Shown here piece by piece: positions 26,905 to 35,628 of a DNA stretch of 64,000 nt; the first letter of the stretch is position 1; each line of letters opens with the position of its first letter. The notes under the pieces were generated by a model. It saw nothing but the letters and a program-made list of their open reading frames with translations. It made no database searches and was not told where the DNA came from. The position numbers and the translations under genes are program-made. Origin of the DNA: Planctomycetota bacterium (GTDB lineage: Bacteria > Planctomycetota > UBA8108 > UBA1146). The stretch spans positions 1-64,000 of the forward strand of contig JAAZXB010000002.1 of the NCBI GenBank assembly GCA_014240375.1, written 5' to 3'.

Positions 26905-27940
26905 CGGCCTTCTTGCAGGCTACCGTCCGGTTGTAAATCGTCTTCACATTGACTCCCAGGTCTCGCGCTGCACGAGTCTTATTTCCGCCGTGGTAGTTGA
27001 GAACCTTTTCGATGTGAAAGTCCTCGACCTCCTTGAGGGTCATGTCGACCGGGTATCCGGTCCCATTCAGTCCGACCTGCTCCGCCGCCGGGATCACCTG
27101 TATCGGTGCTGCAGCGATCTGCTCCCGGATCATCTCACCATTCACTTCTTCGCCACCGCTCAGAAGCACGGAACGCTCGAGGACATTTTCCAGTTCACGG
27201 ATATTTCCGGGCCAGTTGTGCTGGATCAAGACTTCGACCGCACTGGAAGTTAGCGACGGCACCGTGATCCCACGGCCTCGAAGACGATTCAGCACCGACT
27301 CAACGATATGAGGCAGTTCAGCCTCGCGCTCGCGAAGAGGGGCCAGTTCGACATGAACCACATGAACTCGGTAGAAGAGATCGAGGCGGAAACGACCCGC
27401 GGCCACCTCGTCACGTAGGTTTCGATGGGTCGCAGCGATGATGCGAACATCCACTGCCTTGTCCTCATTGGAACCAACAGCACGAATTCTTCCCGATTGA
27501 AGTACTCGCAGTAACTTCGCCTGAGATTCCATCGGCAATTCGCCGATCTCATCGAGGAACAGGGTTCCGCCGGAAGCACTCTCAATCAGCCCGACCTTAT
27601 CTTTATCGATCCCGGTGTATGCTCCCTTCATCGCTCCGAATAGTTCGCTTTCAATCAGCGAACCGGGGATGGAACCGCAGTCGACCGCCACCCATGGGCC
27701 GTCGCGACGAGCACTGGTCTGGTGAACCAGTCGTGCGATCAAGTCCTTACCGGTGCCGCTCTCCCCTCCCACCAAGATGGTGGAATCGGTCGGAGCCACG
27801 GCAGAAAGAGTTCTCAAAACCCGTAGGGTTCTGGGATCATTTCCGGCCACGAAGATGTCTTTCCCACCCGACTCGTTGAAGACAGGAAGGTGGAGAACTG
27901 ATTTCTGGGTCATACCCGACTCTGCTAGTGGTGAATTCAT
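26891..27940 (-). CDS. Sigma-54 dependent transcriptional activator (AAA+ and Fis-type HTH)
   Basis: A 349-residue enhancer-binding protein. After a short N-terminal segment without a recognisable sensor domain comes the AAA+ core: Walker A GESGTGKD at 59-66, the sigma-54 contact loop GAYTGI at 106-111 (canonical GAFTGA), Walker B TLFLDEIGE at 126-134, and GNIRELENVLERSVLL. A Fis-type helix-turn-helix ends the protein (NKTRAARDLGVNVKTIYNR, about 315-335). The last residue of the contact loop is Ile instead of Ala, a deviation in the element that touches sigma-54. The ATG overlaps the stop of the HD-GYP gene (ATGA), so it is third in a coupled three-gene regulatory operon. Confidence 0.9.
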   Translation of the reverse strand: MNSPLAESGMTQKSVLHLPVFNESGGKDIFVAGNDPRTLRVLRTLSAVAPTDSTILVGGESGTGKDLIARLVHQTSARRDGPWVAVDCGSIPGSLIESELFGAMKGAYTGIDKDKVGLIESASGGTLFLDEIGELPMESQAKLLRVLQSGRIRAVGSNEDKAVDVRIIAATHRNLRDEVAAGRFRLDLFYRVHVVHVELAPLREREAELPHIVESVLNRLRGRGITVPSLTSSAVEVLIQHNWPGNIRELENVLERSVLLSGGEEVNGEMIREQIAAAPIQVIPAAEQVGLNGTGYPVDMTLKEVEDFHIEKVLNYHGGNKTRAARDLGVNVKTIYNRTVACKKAADPQ

Positions 27941-28911
27941 TGGGTCACTCCCTCACTCTCGAGAATTTCATCCTTGTATTGATCAAATAGATTTGCGATT
28001 CGAGGATCGAAATGACTACCGGCTCCCCCGCGGATCCTCTCCACGGCTTCATCGACAGTCATCGCTCCCCTGTAGGAACGATCACTCGTCATCGCATCGA
28101 AGGCATCGACGACAGCGATGATCCTGGCCAACAAGGGAATCTGTTCCCCTGAGAGACCATCTGGATATCCGCTGCCATCCCATTTTTCATGGTGGTGGAG
28201 AACACCCGCCAAACTGGCCTGAAGGAATGGAATCGGCGCAATGATGTCAGCCGATATTCCCGGGTGTTTCTTGATGAGATCGTATTCTTCGTCGGTCAGA
28301 GGCCCATTTTTGTTGAGCACATCTTCGTGAACGCCGATCTTTCCAATGTCGTGAAGCAGTGCGGCATGAGAGAGCGATCTCACCTGGCCCCGATCGAGAC
28401 CGGCGATCTCGCCCAACTTGACTGCCATGTCCCTGACCCTGGCGGAATGACCATTGAGGTATCGATCCTTGCTCTCAAGGGCTACCAGCAGAGCTTCCAC
28501 CGTCTGTCGCATACCCTTCACCTCGTGGATGCCGAAAGCCCTGGTCTTGGCTCTTTCCATCGAAGCGAGGAACTCATCTACGTCATACGGCTTCGGTATG
28601 AAATCAGTGGCTCCCTTCTTGATCAGATCCACCGCATTACCCACAGTGCCGTCGCCGGTCGTGACCACGATGCTCAGATCCGGATCGATTTCGAGAGCTC
28701 GCACCACCAGGTCGTCACCGCGCATCCGGGGCATGTCCAGATCGGTCACCAGGATGTCCCAGTGCCCGTCTCCGATCTGCTCCAATGCGACTTCACCGTC
28801 CTCGACAGTGGTCGGAGATGGCCATCCTTCGGCATTCAAGATCGCGCAGATCAATTCCCGTGCTCCGGGATCGTCATCTGCCACTAGAATTTTTAATTCC
28901 ATCAGGCTCAT
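27937..28911 (-). CDS. Response regulator with HD-GYP domain (putative c-di-GMP phosphodiesterase)
   Basis: A 324-residue two-domain protein. Residues about 5-120 are a receiver domain with the acidic pocket ADDD, phospho-acceptor Asp57 (ILVTDLDMPR) and Lys in FIPKPYD. A complete HD-GYP domain follows: LLHDIGKIGV (HD pair), HHHEKWDGSGYPDGL (GYP motif), and VDAFDAMTSDRSYR. The domain hydrolyses cyclic di-GMP in characterised relatives, so phosphorylation probably controls c-di-GMP level. The start codon overlaps the upstream AAA gene (ATGA); a Met three codons later is an alternative. No histidine kinase lies in the window. Confidence 0.92.
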   Translation of the reverse strand: MSLMELKILVADDDPGARELICAILNAEGWPSPTTVEDGEVALEQIGDGHWDILVTDLDMPRMRGDDLVVRALEIDPDLSIVVTTGDGTVGNAVDLIKKGATDFIPKPYDVDEFLASMERAKTRAFGIHEVKGMRQTVEALLVALESKDRYLNGHSARVRDMAVKLGEIAGLDRGQVRSLSHAALLHDIGKIGVHEDVLNKNGPLTDEEYDLIKKHPGISADIIAPIPFLQASLAGVLHHHEKWDGSGYPDGLSGEQIPLLARIIAVVDAFDAMTSDRSYRGAMTVDEAVERIRGGAGSHFDPRIANLFDQYKDEILESEGVTQ

Positions 28912-29729
28912 CTGAGAGTCTCCTGCTCGTCTGCCGTCTTATCGCTCTGGAGAGAGCCCTCGAAATTCCACCGTTCCATCAGGTTCTCGTGCATCCGATC
29001 GATCTGTTCCTGCAACCAGTGCGCTGAAACGGACTCGGTCATGCTTCCCAGCAGTGCAGTTTCTGACCGTGCGGCTTCTCTCAAGCAGAACGACTGAACC
29101 ACTTCCATCAGTTCCGGCACATTCCCATTCCAGGGTCGAACCAGTAGTTCTCCCAATTTACTGCGGGTGAACTCCATCCACCTCGACTCGAAATCTTCGG
29201 GGCGTGCAGATGTCCAGATCTGGTAACGAGCGATGGCACTGATGTCTTCGGGTCTCTCCCCCAGTGCTGGGATCGAGAACGAGCCCCTGAATTCCAGTTT
29301 TGAAAGGGGGCTGGTAGAAGTCCACAGTTTCAATCCACCATCGTCGGTCACATCCACTCCGAGAATGATCCTGGGGATCTCACTCGAGTCGGACTGGATC
29401 AGTTCCTTCAACTGCTGTGCCACTTGTCGATCCATTTTCTGTGCAGAGTTGATGTAGACCGTTCCCATCTGGACCAGCGCAGGAATCTGATCCTCGGTCG
29501 GATACAGGTCCTGGATCTCGAAGTCCTGGCCCGATACAAACAGCAATCGAGCGGCAGGGACGCCCCCGGCTGCATGGATCTTTCTGGCAGCGAGCCGCTT
29601 CCCAACACCGGTCGGTCCGGTGAGAAGCAGTGGCCCTTTCTCCAGGCTCATCTCGAGCACGAAGGAACGAAGGTCATGGATGACCTCGCTATTCCCCACG
29701 ATTGGTTCAAAGCGATCTGTCGCAAACAT
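28908..29729 (-). CDS. Degenerate sigma-54-activator-like AAA protein
   Basis: A 273-residue protein, first of the regulatory operon. It resembles the AAA domain of sigma-54 activators: FEPIVGNSEVIHDLRSFV, Walker A GPTGVGKR at 38-45, then positions equivalent to FLDEIGEL reading VYINSAQKMDRQ, so the Walker B acids are lost. No GAFTGA loop and no DNA-binding HTH are visible. It is therefore unlikely to open promoters itself and may be a regulator or partner of the intact activator encoded downstream. The ATG at 29729 follows GGGAGA; the open frame to 29771 lacks support. Stop overlaps the HD-GYP start by ATGA. Confidence 0.68.
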   Translation of the reverse strand: MFATDRFEPIVGNSEVIHDLRSFVLEMSLEKGPLLLTGPTGVGKRLAARKIHAAGGVPAARLLFVSGQDFEIQDLYPTEDQIPALVQMGTVYINSAQKMDRQVAQQLKELIQSDSSEIPRIILGVDVTDDGGLKLWTSTSPLSKLEFRGSFSIPALGERPEDISAIARYQIWTSARPEDFESRWMEFTRSKLGELLVRPWNGNVPELMEVVQSFCLREAARSETALLGSMTESVSAHWLQEQIDRMHENLMERWNFEGSLQSDKTADEQETLR

Positions 29730-29917
29730 GGCACTCTCCCAACCGCACCTCGAAAGGTGTGGAATTCCCAATTTCGGCCAGAGGCCGCCAGTGCTGGAGA
29801 GGTCGAACCCTCCGAAGAGGGTGGAAAAGGTCGTTGTCTCCGAAGACTATCCTGCGATTGCAGAATTCGTCAAACGGGACCAGATGTGAGTGGGGTCAGG
29901 ATGGCTTTAAACCGCGA

Positions 29918-32900
29918 TCACGACTGCGGAGAAGTGCTTTCGTCGACATCCACTGCGATGCCACGGCTCGTGGTTCCACGATCCGGGAACAGTTCCCTCG
30001 CCGCAGGAGATCCAGCAGGAGAGGTCGCCGAAGTTCCGCGCTGCTGGGCGGGAATCTTCTCATCGACCCAGCGGTTGGCCTCATCCATCTTGACCACGAC
30101 GCGGCAGGAGACACCCTCCTCCTCCATCGTCACGCCATAGAGGCGCTCCGCCTCGGTCATGGTGATGCGGCTGTGAGTGATGATCAGGAACTGCGAGGTC
30201 TTGGCGAACTCCTGCAGTACCCGAACAAAGCGGCGAGTGTTCTGCTCATCGAGAGGGGCATCGACTTCGTCCAGGATACAGAACGGACTGGGACGAGCTT
30301 TGAACAGTGCAAAGATCACCGAGATGGCCGCCAGTGCTCTTTCACCTCCGGACAGCAGTTCGAGGGTGGAGATTCGCTTTCCTGGTGGACGAGCTTTCAC
30401 CTTGATTCCCGCCACCAGCGGATCTTCGCCCTCTTCCAGTTCGAGGTCGGCAACACCCCCGCCGAACATCAGACTGAAGATCTCCTGGAAGTTCTTACGC
30501 ACCTCCGCGAAGGATTCGAGGAAGCGGCTCCTGCACTGATCATCGAGAGCTTCCATCGCCTCGCGGATCAGGTCCCTGGAGCGGGTAAGATCTGTCATTT
30601 CCTCTGCGATCGAGGAATGCCTGGTTTCTTCCGTCTCCAGTTCCTCCACCGCTTGCAGATTCACATTCGAATTGCGCCGCATCCTGGCCTGGATCTCCTG
30701 GTGCTCCGGCCGCAGGACATCCGTCAGCGCCTTCCCTTCGGGGATCCCCTCCAACAGAGTGTTTCGCCACTCCTCGATGGGAGCCTCCTCGAGGGACATC
30801 TCCAGATCCTCACTCACCCGCTTACGAATCCCTTCGATACGAACCTGGCATTCGTTGGCGGAGAGCAGGTCATCCTCTCGACCCTTCTGGATCTGATCCC
30901 CCTGGGATCGACACTCCCGTTGCCTCTTCTCCGCAGCGGCACGTTCCAGCCGGCACGATTCGAGCCGCCGATCCTGTTCGTCACGACTCGAGGCGATCTT
31001 CTCCAGCTCCTCACGATAGGAGACCTCTTCCTCGGCGAGGATCACGATCTTCTCGAGGATCTCCTCGCAACGCTGACTCTCCTGGATGAGCTGCTGGGCG
31101 ATGTTCTGGCGCTGCTGGATCCGTTGATCCACTTCCTCCGCCAGACGTCGTTGCTCTCTCCAGTCGGAAGCGATCCGCTCTTGTGCTCTGGTGGCGACCA
31201 AGCGGATGCGCTGCAAATCCTCGTCCAGATCTCCCAACTGAGCATCGAGAGGTGCAATCCGCTGCTCATGCTCCTCAAGGAACTGCTCGATCACCTCACG
31301 TTCCTCACCGACCTTCTTCAGGTTGATTCTTGCAGTGTCTCTCAGTGAAGTGATTTCGATATGATGACCTTGGGCCTGTTCCATGTCCGTTTCGAGGGTC
31401 TCGATTCTCTCCTTGAACCTTCGCAAGGATTCTCGAGTCTTTTCTTTTTCTCTGCGGGAGTGATCCGCCTCGATGTGTGCGCGGCCAGCTTCCTGCTCGA
31501 GCCTCTGAATCTCCCCACGTCTTGCCGAGATCGATTCTTCCAGGGCGCTTTCCTGCTCTGACATCATTTCTAGACGAGATCGGATCTCGTCCATCGATTG
31601 CTTCAGGTTTGTCATCTCCACTCTTCGGGAAACCAGTCCCACCTTGCTGGTAGCCGGTATACGCACCGCACCCCATGGCTCGATGACGGTGCCATCCGTG
31701 GTCACCACGCAATACCCCGGATTCAATCGGTGATAAGAGATGGCCTCCTCAAGATCGGCAGCAACCAGTACTTGACCTAGCAATGCGTCGACGACCGGTC
31801 GACAGATCGACTCACACTGAACTCGATTCGAAAGCGTCTCCAAGCCACCGGGTGCGGGCGGTTTGGACTTCTGCCCCATCACCTCATCTTCCAGGGAAAC
31901 GATCGATGCGGATTCCCCGGCGAGGATTTTCTCCAGTGCACGAATCCGGTTCTCGAGCGGAGTGCGTCCTTGCAGAACCACCGTCTCCAGAACCCGTCCC
32001 AGCACCGCGTCGACCATCCGGGCAGTATCGGGATCCGCTTCGATGAGACGAGCCAACAGTCCTCGAATGTCCCCCGCTGCGGGCTCACTCGAGTTGATCA
32101 ACCGCTGGGTGCCCTTGCCGAGCCCATCGAGACTCTCCTCCAGTTCGACGAGGAAGCGCAGTCGACCCTCACTACTCTCGTTATCCGATCTCAAGGCTGC
32201 CAGATGCCCTCTCGCCTGGTCGAGCACAGCAATCCTCTGATCGACCTCTTCGCCGAGTAGTTCTGCGGAGGAGAGGCAATCTCGCTCCATTTCGATCGCC
32301 TCGAGGATCTGGCCATCGTGGCGCTGCGAGATCTCTTCCAGTTCCAGTTGCTGTGCCCTGAACTCCTGCCCCTCAGCGATGCGACGATCTCGGATGGAAT
32401 CCTGTCCGCGCAAGTCTCCGGTCAGTGCCGCAACGGTGTTTCGGAGACGGGTCTCCTCAAAGACCAACTCAAGATCGCGGTCCTTCTGATTGCGGATTCC
32501 CTCGTCGAGCAGATCTCTATCGGAGAGGAGCGAGCGATGCACTGTTTCCTGGGCGGCAAGATCTGAACGGTATTCCCGTAACTCAGAAATCGTCACCTTG
32601 AGCCGGTTGCGAACTTCCGTCCGCCTCACCTGATACTGTTGTTCCAACTCGATCAGATGTTGTTGCTGACGATCGCGTTCCTCGTTGCGTTCGCTCGAGT
32701 GACGAGCCTGCTCTTCAAACTGGATTCGACGGGCGTCGATCCCCTCGAGAGCAACTCGTCTTTCCGTTTCTTGCTGCCTCGTGTTCTCGAGTTCTCGATG
32801 GCCATCCTCGAGCCGCGTTCTGACTTCATCCAGTTCCGTTTCGAGAGAGGCCGACAGATCGGAGAGCATCTCGCGCAGGGTGTTTCTCCACTGCAACCGA

Positions 32901-33637
32901 AATGTCACCCGCTCTCTCTCCTGGCGCAAAGCATTCACGTCTTCAGAAGCGAGCACGGCACTGATCATCTGGAAACGATCACGGTCCTCGATAAATCGAC
33001 GAGCTTTCCCCGCCTGCATCTTCAGTGATCGGATCCTGCGCTCGATCTCGCCCAACTGATCATTGACCCTGATCAATTCCCGTTCACCTCGAGCGAGGCG
33101 GTTTTCAGCCTCAGAGCGTTTCTTTCTGAAGCTGGAGATTCCCGCCGCTTCCTCGAAGATCTTGCGCCGTTCCTGGGAGTTTGAATTGAGAAAACTATCG
33201 ACCTTGCCCTGGCCCAGCACCGAGTATCCATCGGCTCCGATGCCGGTATCTGCGAAGATCGCCAGCACGTCCTTGAGGCGACAGCGCTTGCGATTGACCT
33301 GGTACTCACTGCTTCCATCTCTGAGCAGGATCCTACCGATTTCCACCTCTGCGGCATCTACCGGGAGCAGGCGATCCTCATTGTCGAACAGCAGCCGCAC
33401 CTCAGCCCGTGGAAGTGCGGGTCGGGACCGGGTCCCCTTGAAGATCACATCGAGCATCTCGGTGCCACGGAGACCCTTGGCAGATCTCTCTCCCAGAACC
33501 CAGCGGAATGCATCGACGACATTGGATTTGCCGCATCCGTTGGGGCCAACGATGGCGCTGGTCCCTCGGTCGAAATCAAACTCGACCGGATCTGCGAAGG
33601 ACTTGAATCCGAATAGAAATATTCTCTTGAGGTGCAA
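29918..33637 (-). CDS. smc: Chromosome segregation protein SMC
   Basis: A roughly 1240-residue structural maintenance of chromosomes ATPase that organises DNA with ScpAB. The head has HLKRIFLFGFKSFADPV and Walker A GPNGCGKS; long coiled coils run about 165-500 and 670-1010 on each side of a hinge (about 510-670, with RGLLARLIEADPD and ILAGESASIVSL); the C-terminal head has the signature LLSGGERALAAISVIFAL and Walker B FCILDEVDAPLDEQN. Slightly longer than typical (about 1180). I prefer the TTG at 33637, which gives the standard opening (M)HLKRI and has AGGTAA upstream; a GTG at 33655 is the alternative. Downstream of an unknown gene and nrdR, with gaps or overlaps so short that they form one operon. 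Confidence 0.94.
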   Translation of the reverse strand: MHLKRIFLFGFKSFADPVEFDFDRGTSAIVGPNGCGKSNVVDAFRWVLGERSAKGLRGTEMLDVIFKGTRSRPALPRAEVRLLFDNEDRLLPVDAAEVEIGRILLRDGSSEYQVNRKRCRLKDVLAIFADTGIGADGYSVLGQGKVDSFLNSNSQERRKIFEEAAGISSFRKKRSEAENRLARGERELIRVNDQLGEIERRIRSLKMQAGKARRFIEDRDRFQMISAVLASEDVNALRQERERVTFRLQWRNTLREMLSDLSASLETELDEVRTRLEDGHRELENTRQQETERRVALEGIDARRIQFEEQARHSSERNEERDRQQQHLIELEQQYQVRRTEVRNRLKVTISELREYRSDLAAQETVHRSLLSDRDLLDEGIRNQKDRDLELVFEETRLRNTVAALTGDLRGQDSIRDRRIAEGQEFRAQQLELEEISQRHDGQILEAIEMERDCLSSAELLGEEVDQRIAVLDQARGHLAALRSDNESSEGRLRFLVELEESLDGLGKGTQRLINSSEPAAGDIRGLLARLIEADPDTARMVDAVLGRVLETVVLQGRTPLENRIRALEKILAGESASIVSLEDEVMGQKSKPPAPGGLETLSNRVQCESICRPVVDALLGQVLVAADLEEAISYHRLNPGYCVVTTDGTVIEPWGAVRIPATSKVGLVSRRVEMTNLKQSMDEIRSRLEMMSEQESALEESISARRGEIQRLEQEAGRAHIEADHSRREKEKTRESLRRFKERIETLETDMEQAQGHHIEITSLRDTARINLKKVGEEREVIEQFLEEHEQRIAPLDAQLGDLDEDLQRIRLVATRAQERIASDWREQRRLAEEVDQRIQQRQNIAQQLIQESQRCEEILEKIVILAEEEVSYREELEKIASSRDEQDRRLESCRLERAAAEKRQRECRSQGDQIQKGREDDLLSANECQVRIEGIRKRVSEDLEMSLEEAPIEEWRNTLLEGIPEGKALTDVLRPEHQEIQARMRRNSNVNLQAVEELETEETRHSSIAEEMTDLTRSRDLIREAMEALDDQCRSRFLESFAEVRKNFQEIFSLMFGGGVADLELEEGEDPLVAGIKVKARPPGKRISTLELLSGGERALAAISVIFALFKARPSPFCILDEVDAPLDEQNTRRFVRVLQEFAKTSQFLIITHSRITMTEAERLYGVTMEEEGVSCRVVVKMDEANRWVDEKIPAQQRGTSATSPAGSPAARELFPDRGTTSRGIAVDVDESTSPQS

Positions 33638-33660
33638 GGTTACCTTTCGATCCACAAACC

Positions 33661-34932
33661 CTAGGGGCGATCGCTGGTGGACGCCAGCAGTCTTGGTGAG
33701 ATCGCCGCAACTCGAAGTAACTCCTCAAGGCGTTCCCAGCCCCCGCCTCGGCGTCGTGAAATCTTCAAGATCAGTTTTTTCGCATCCCGACGTGCCTTCT
33801 CCGTCTGACAGGATTCAATGCCGATCACCGGAATCCTCAAGGGATCGATGGAACTCCTCCTCAGAACCTCGAAGGCCCGGTGAGGATTTGAATTCTCGCT
33901 GGCGATCCACAACGGTAAGGAGGACTTCTCGGCGTGGAGCCAGTCCTTACCCCAGGGGATCTCGACCATCGACCGTACCATGTGGTCGAACGCCTGCGTC
34001 CGCTGCAAGATCGCCGTCCATCCGAGTGGACCGGAATGCACACGCCCGCCCAGCAGCGCCAGCTGCGCGGACTCCTGCCAGTAAATCTCCGGGGGATTCG
34101 GGCTCCTGAGCCCCCGGGAGAGCAATATTCTGGACACCGTGGGGATCGGTAGTGGCACCTGAATCCCCAATCGTCCCGCCGTGACTGGAGTTTCCTCACA
34201 CCCCCTCAGGATGAAGCCCTGATGCCTCTCCTGCAGATCGGGGTCGACGAACAGTTGCCCCTCGAGAGGCGCTGGCTGTCCCGGGACTTCCCACACCACC
34301 TCGGGGGCTCGAGGCAGCATCTGGAGGACTCCTTCGATACGAGCCTGGAGCAGATCCCAGCGCCTACAAGCTTCTTGAAATGGCAACTCGGAGATGTCGT
34401 CGAGAGCACCAGCCACGACCAATCTGCCCACCACCCAGGGAAGTTCCGTGGCGACACGATTCCCGATGTGACGCAAAGCAACTTCTCGCCGCGACAGGCT
34501 TTCCACGGTGATCCGTCGCTCGAGAATCCGAAAGGGTGAAGAGGGAATCAGTCCATCTTGAACTGGCCAGTGAGGAATCAGAAATGAACTTGCAACTGCC
34601 GTCTCGAAGATTCGAGGATCTCCCAGTTGAGCGATGCGATCGGACATCCACACGAGGCTCTCGTGATCGACATCGTTGACCTCCGGCCAGCGGATCAAAT
34701 CATCGATGGCTGCGGCGATCTGTCTTTCCCCTCGACCGCTGGCTACACAATGAAGAGTGTCGAGGAGTTGTTGGCTGTGCCAGGTCACGGTTTCACTACC
34801 GAGTGCCTTCTTCACATCGGAGACCAGCAACTTCTCGATGGTGGGATCGGGGTTGCGCTGGCAAACGGTTCGGAGAATCGTTCGAATTCTCCGATCTAGT
34901 GACAGGTCTCCACGGCGAGATTCAGAGGACAT
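33661..34932 (-). CDS. Unknown protein between nrdR and smc
   Basis: A 423-residue soluble protein that I do not recognise. No signal peptide or membrane segment; predicted mainly helical with basic patches (SRRRGGGWERLEELL near the end) and sequence such as LPWVVGRLVVAGALDD and EVPGQPAPLEGQLFVDPD. It starts 11 bases inside nrdR and stops a few bases before smc, so it is co-translated with both. The position suggests a role near DNA replication, segregation or nucleotide metabolism, but nothing in the sequence proves it. Confidence 0.75.
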   Translation of the reverse strand: MSSESRRGDLSLDRRIRTILRTVCQRNPDPTIEKLLVSDVKKALGSETVTWHSQQLLDTLHCVASGRGERQIAAAIDDLIRWPEVNDVDHESLVWMSDRIAQLGDPRIFETAVASSFLIPHWPVQDGLIPSSPFRILERRITVESLSRREVALRHIGNRVATELPWVVGRLVVAGALDDISELPFQEACRRWDLLQARIEGVLQMLPRAPEVVWEVPGQPAPLEGQLFVDPDLQERHQGFILRGCEETPVTAGRLGIQVPLPIPTVSRILLSRGLRSPNPPEIYWQESAQLALLGGRVHSGPLGWTAILQRTQAFDHMVRSMVEIPWGKDWLHAEKSSLPLWIASENSNPHRAFEVLRRSSIDPLRIPVIGIESCQTEKARRDAKKLILKISRRRGGGWERLEELLRVAAISPRLLASTSDRP

Positions 34933-35425
34933 CTTCGGCCTCTCGATTCTCGGTCTCGCGCTTTTCCAACCCTCGATTCTCCATCAACGAGGTCAACTCT
35001 TGCAAGAACTGCGACACATCGGCGAATTCCTGATAGACCGATGCAAAGCGCACATATGCGACAGGATCGAGTTCCCTGAGTTGCTCGCTGACCGTCTCAC
35101 CGATGAACACCGAGGGCACCTCACGATCAAATCTCTCGCGAATCTGCTTCTCGACCTCATCGACGACACTCTCCATCTGCTCCATCGAGATGGGGCGCTT
35201 CTGACACGCGGTGATCAATCCATCGAGCACCTTGGTTCGGCTAAATTCCTGGCGGATCTGGTTCTTTTTGACCACCAGCCGAGTGACCTCTTCCATCCGC
35301 TCATAGGTGGTGAGGCGTCGCTGACAACCATTGCACTCACGGCGTCTGCGAACCGCTCTCCCCTCGGAGATGGTCCGAGAATCCACGACCTTGTCATCAT
35401 CCACTGAGCAGTATGGGCATTTCAC
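34922..35425 (-). CDS. nrdR: Transcriptional repressor NrdR
   Basis: A 167-residue regulator that senses ATP/dATP and represses ribonucleotide reductase genes at NrdR boxes. It starts with the zinc ribbon MKCPYCSVDDDKVVDSR..CNGCQRRLTTYER and continues with the ATP-cone: LVVKKNQIRQEFSRTKVLDG, then ACQKRPISMEQMESVVDEVE and YVRFASVYQEFADV. The start is a GTG at 35425 with AGGAG upstream; the first residues fit the family exactly. A C-terminal tail of about 20 residues exceeds the common length. First gene of the nrdR-unknown-smc operon. No nrd genes lie in the window. Confidence 0.95.
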   Translation of the reverse strand: MKCPYCSVDDDKVVDSRTISEGRAVRRRRECNGCQRRLTTYERMEEVTRLVVKKNQIRQEFSRTKVLDGLITACQKRPISMEQMESVVDEVEKQIRERFDREVPSVFIGETVSEQLRELDPVAYVRFASVYQEFADVSQFLQELTSLMENRGLEKRETENREAEDVL

Positions 35426-35628
35426 CGGAGTGAACTCCTCCCGCCAACACGGCGTAAATTGAACTGGCCCTGGAAGTGTAAGCAGGATCTGCAGCCGATA
35501 TCTCTTTCCAGCGAGCCTCGCCGCCGATCAGATTCCCCGGGACCGGCAACGCCCTCATGATATCCGACTCCGGGGGGGCTCTCAACGCTGGGCGGAAGTT
35601 AAGAAATAGTCCGTTCGGCAGATCCGAG

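Noticed and set aside
29702-31348. Long plus-strand open frame (548 codons)
   Set aside because: Antisense to smc; the translated sequence is low in complexity (Leu/Asp-rich mirror of coiled coil) without domains.
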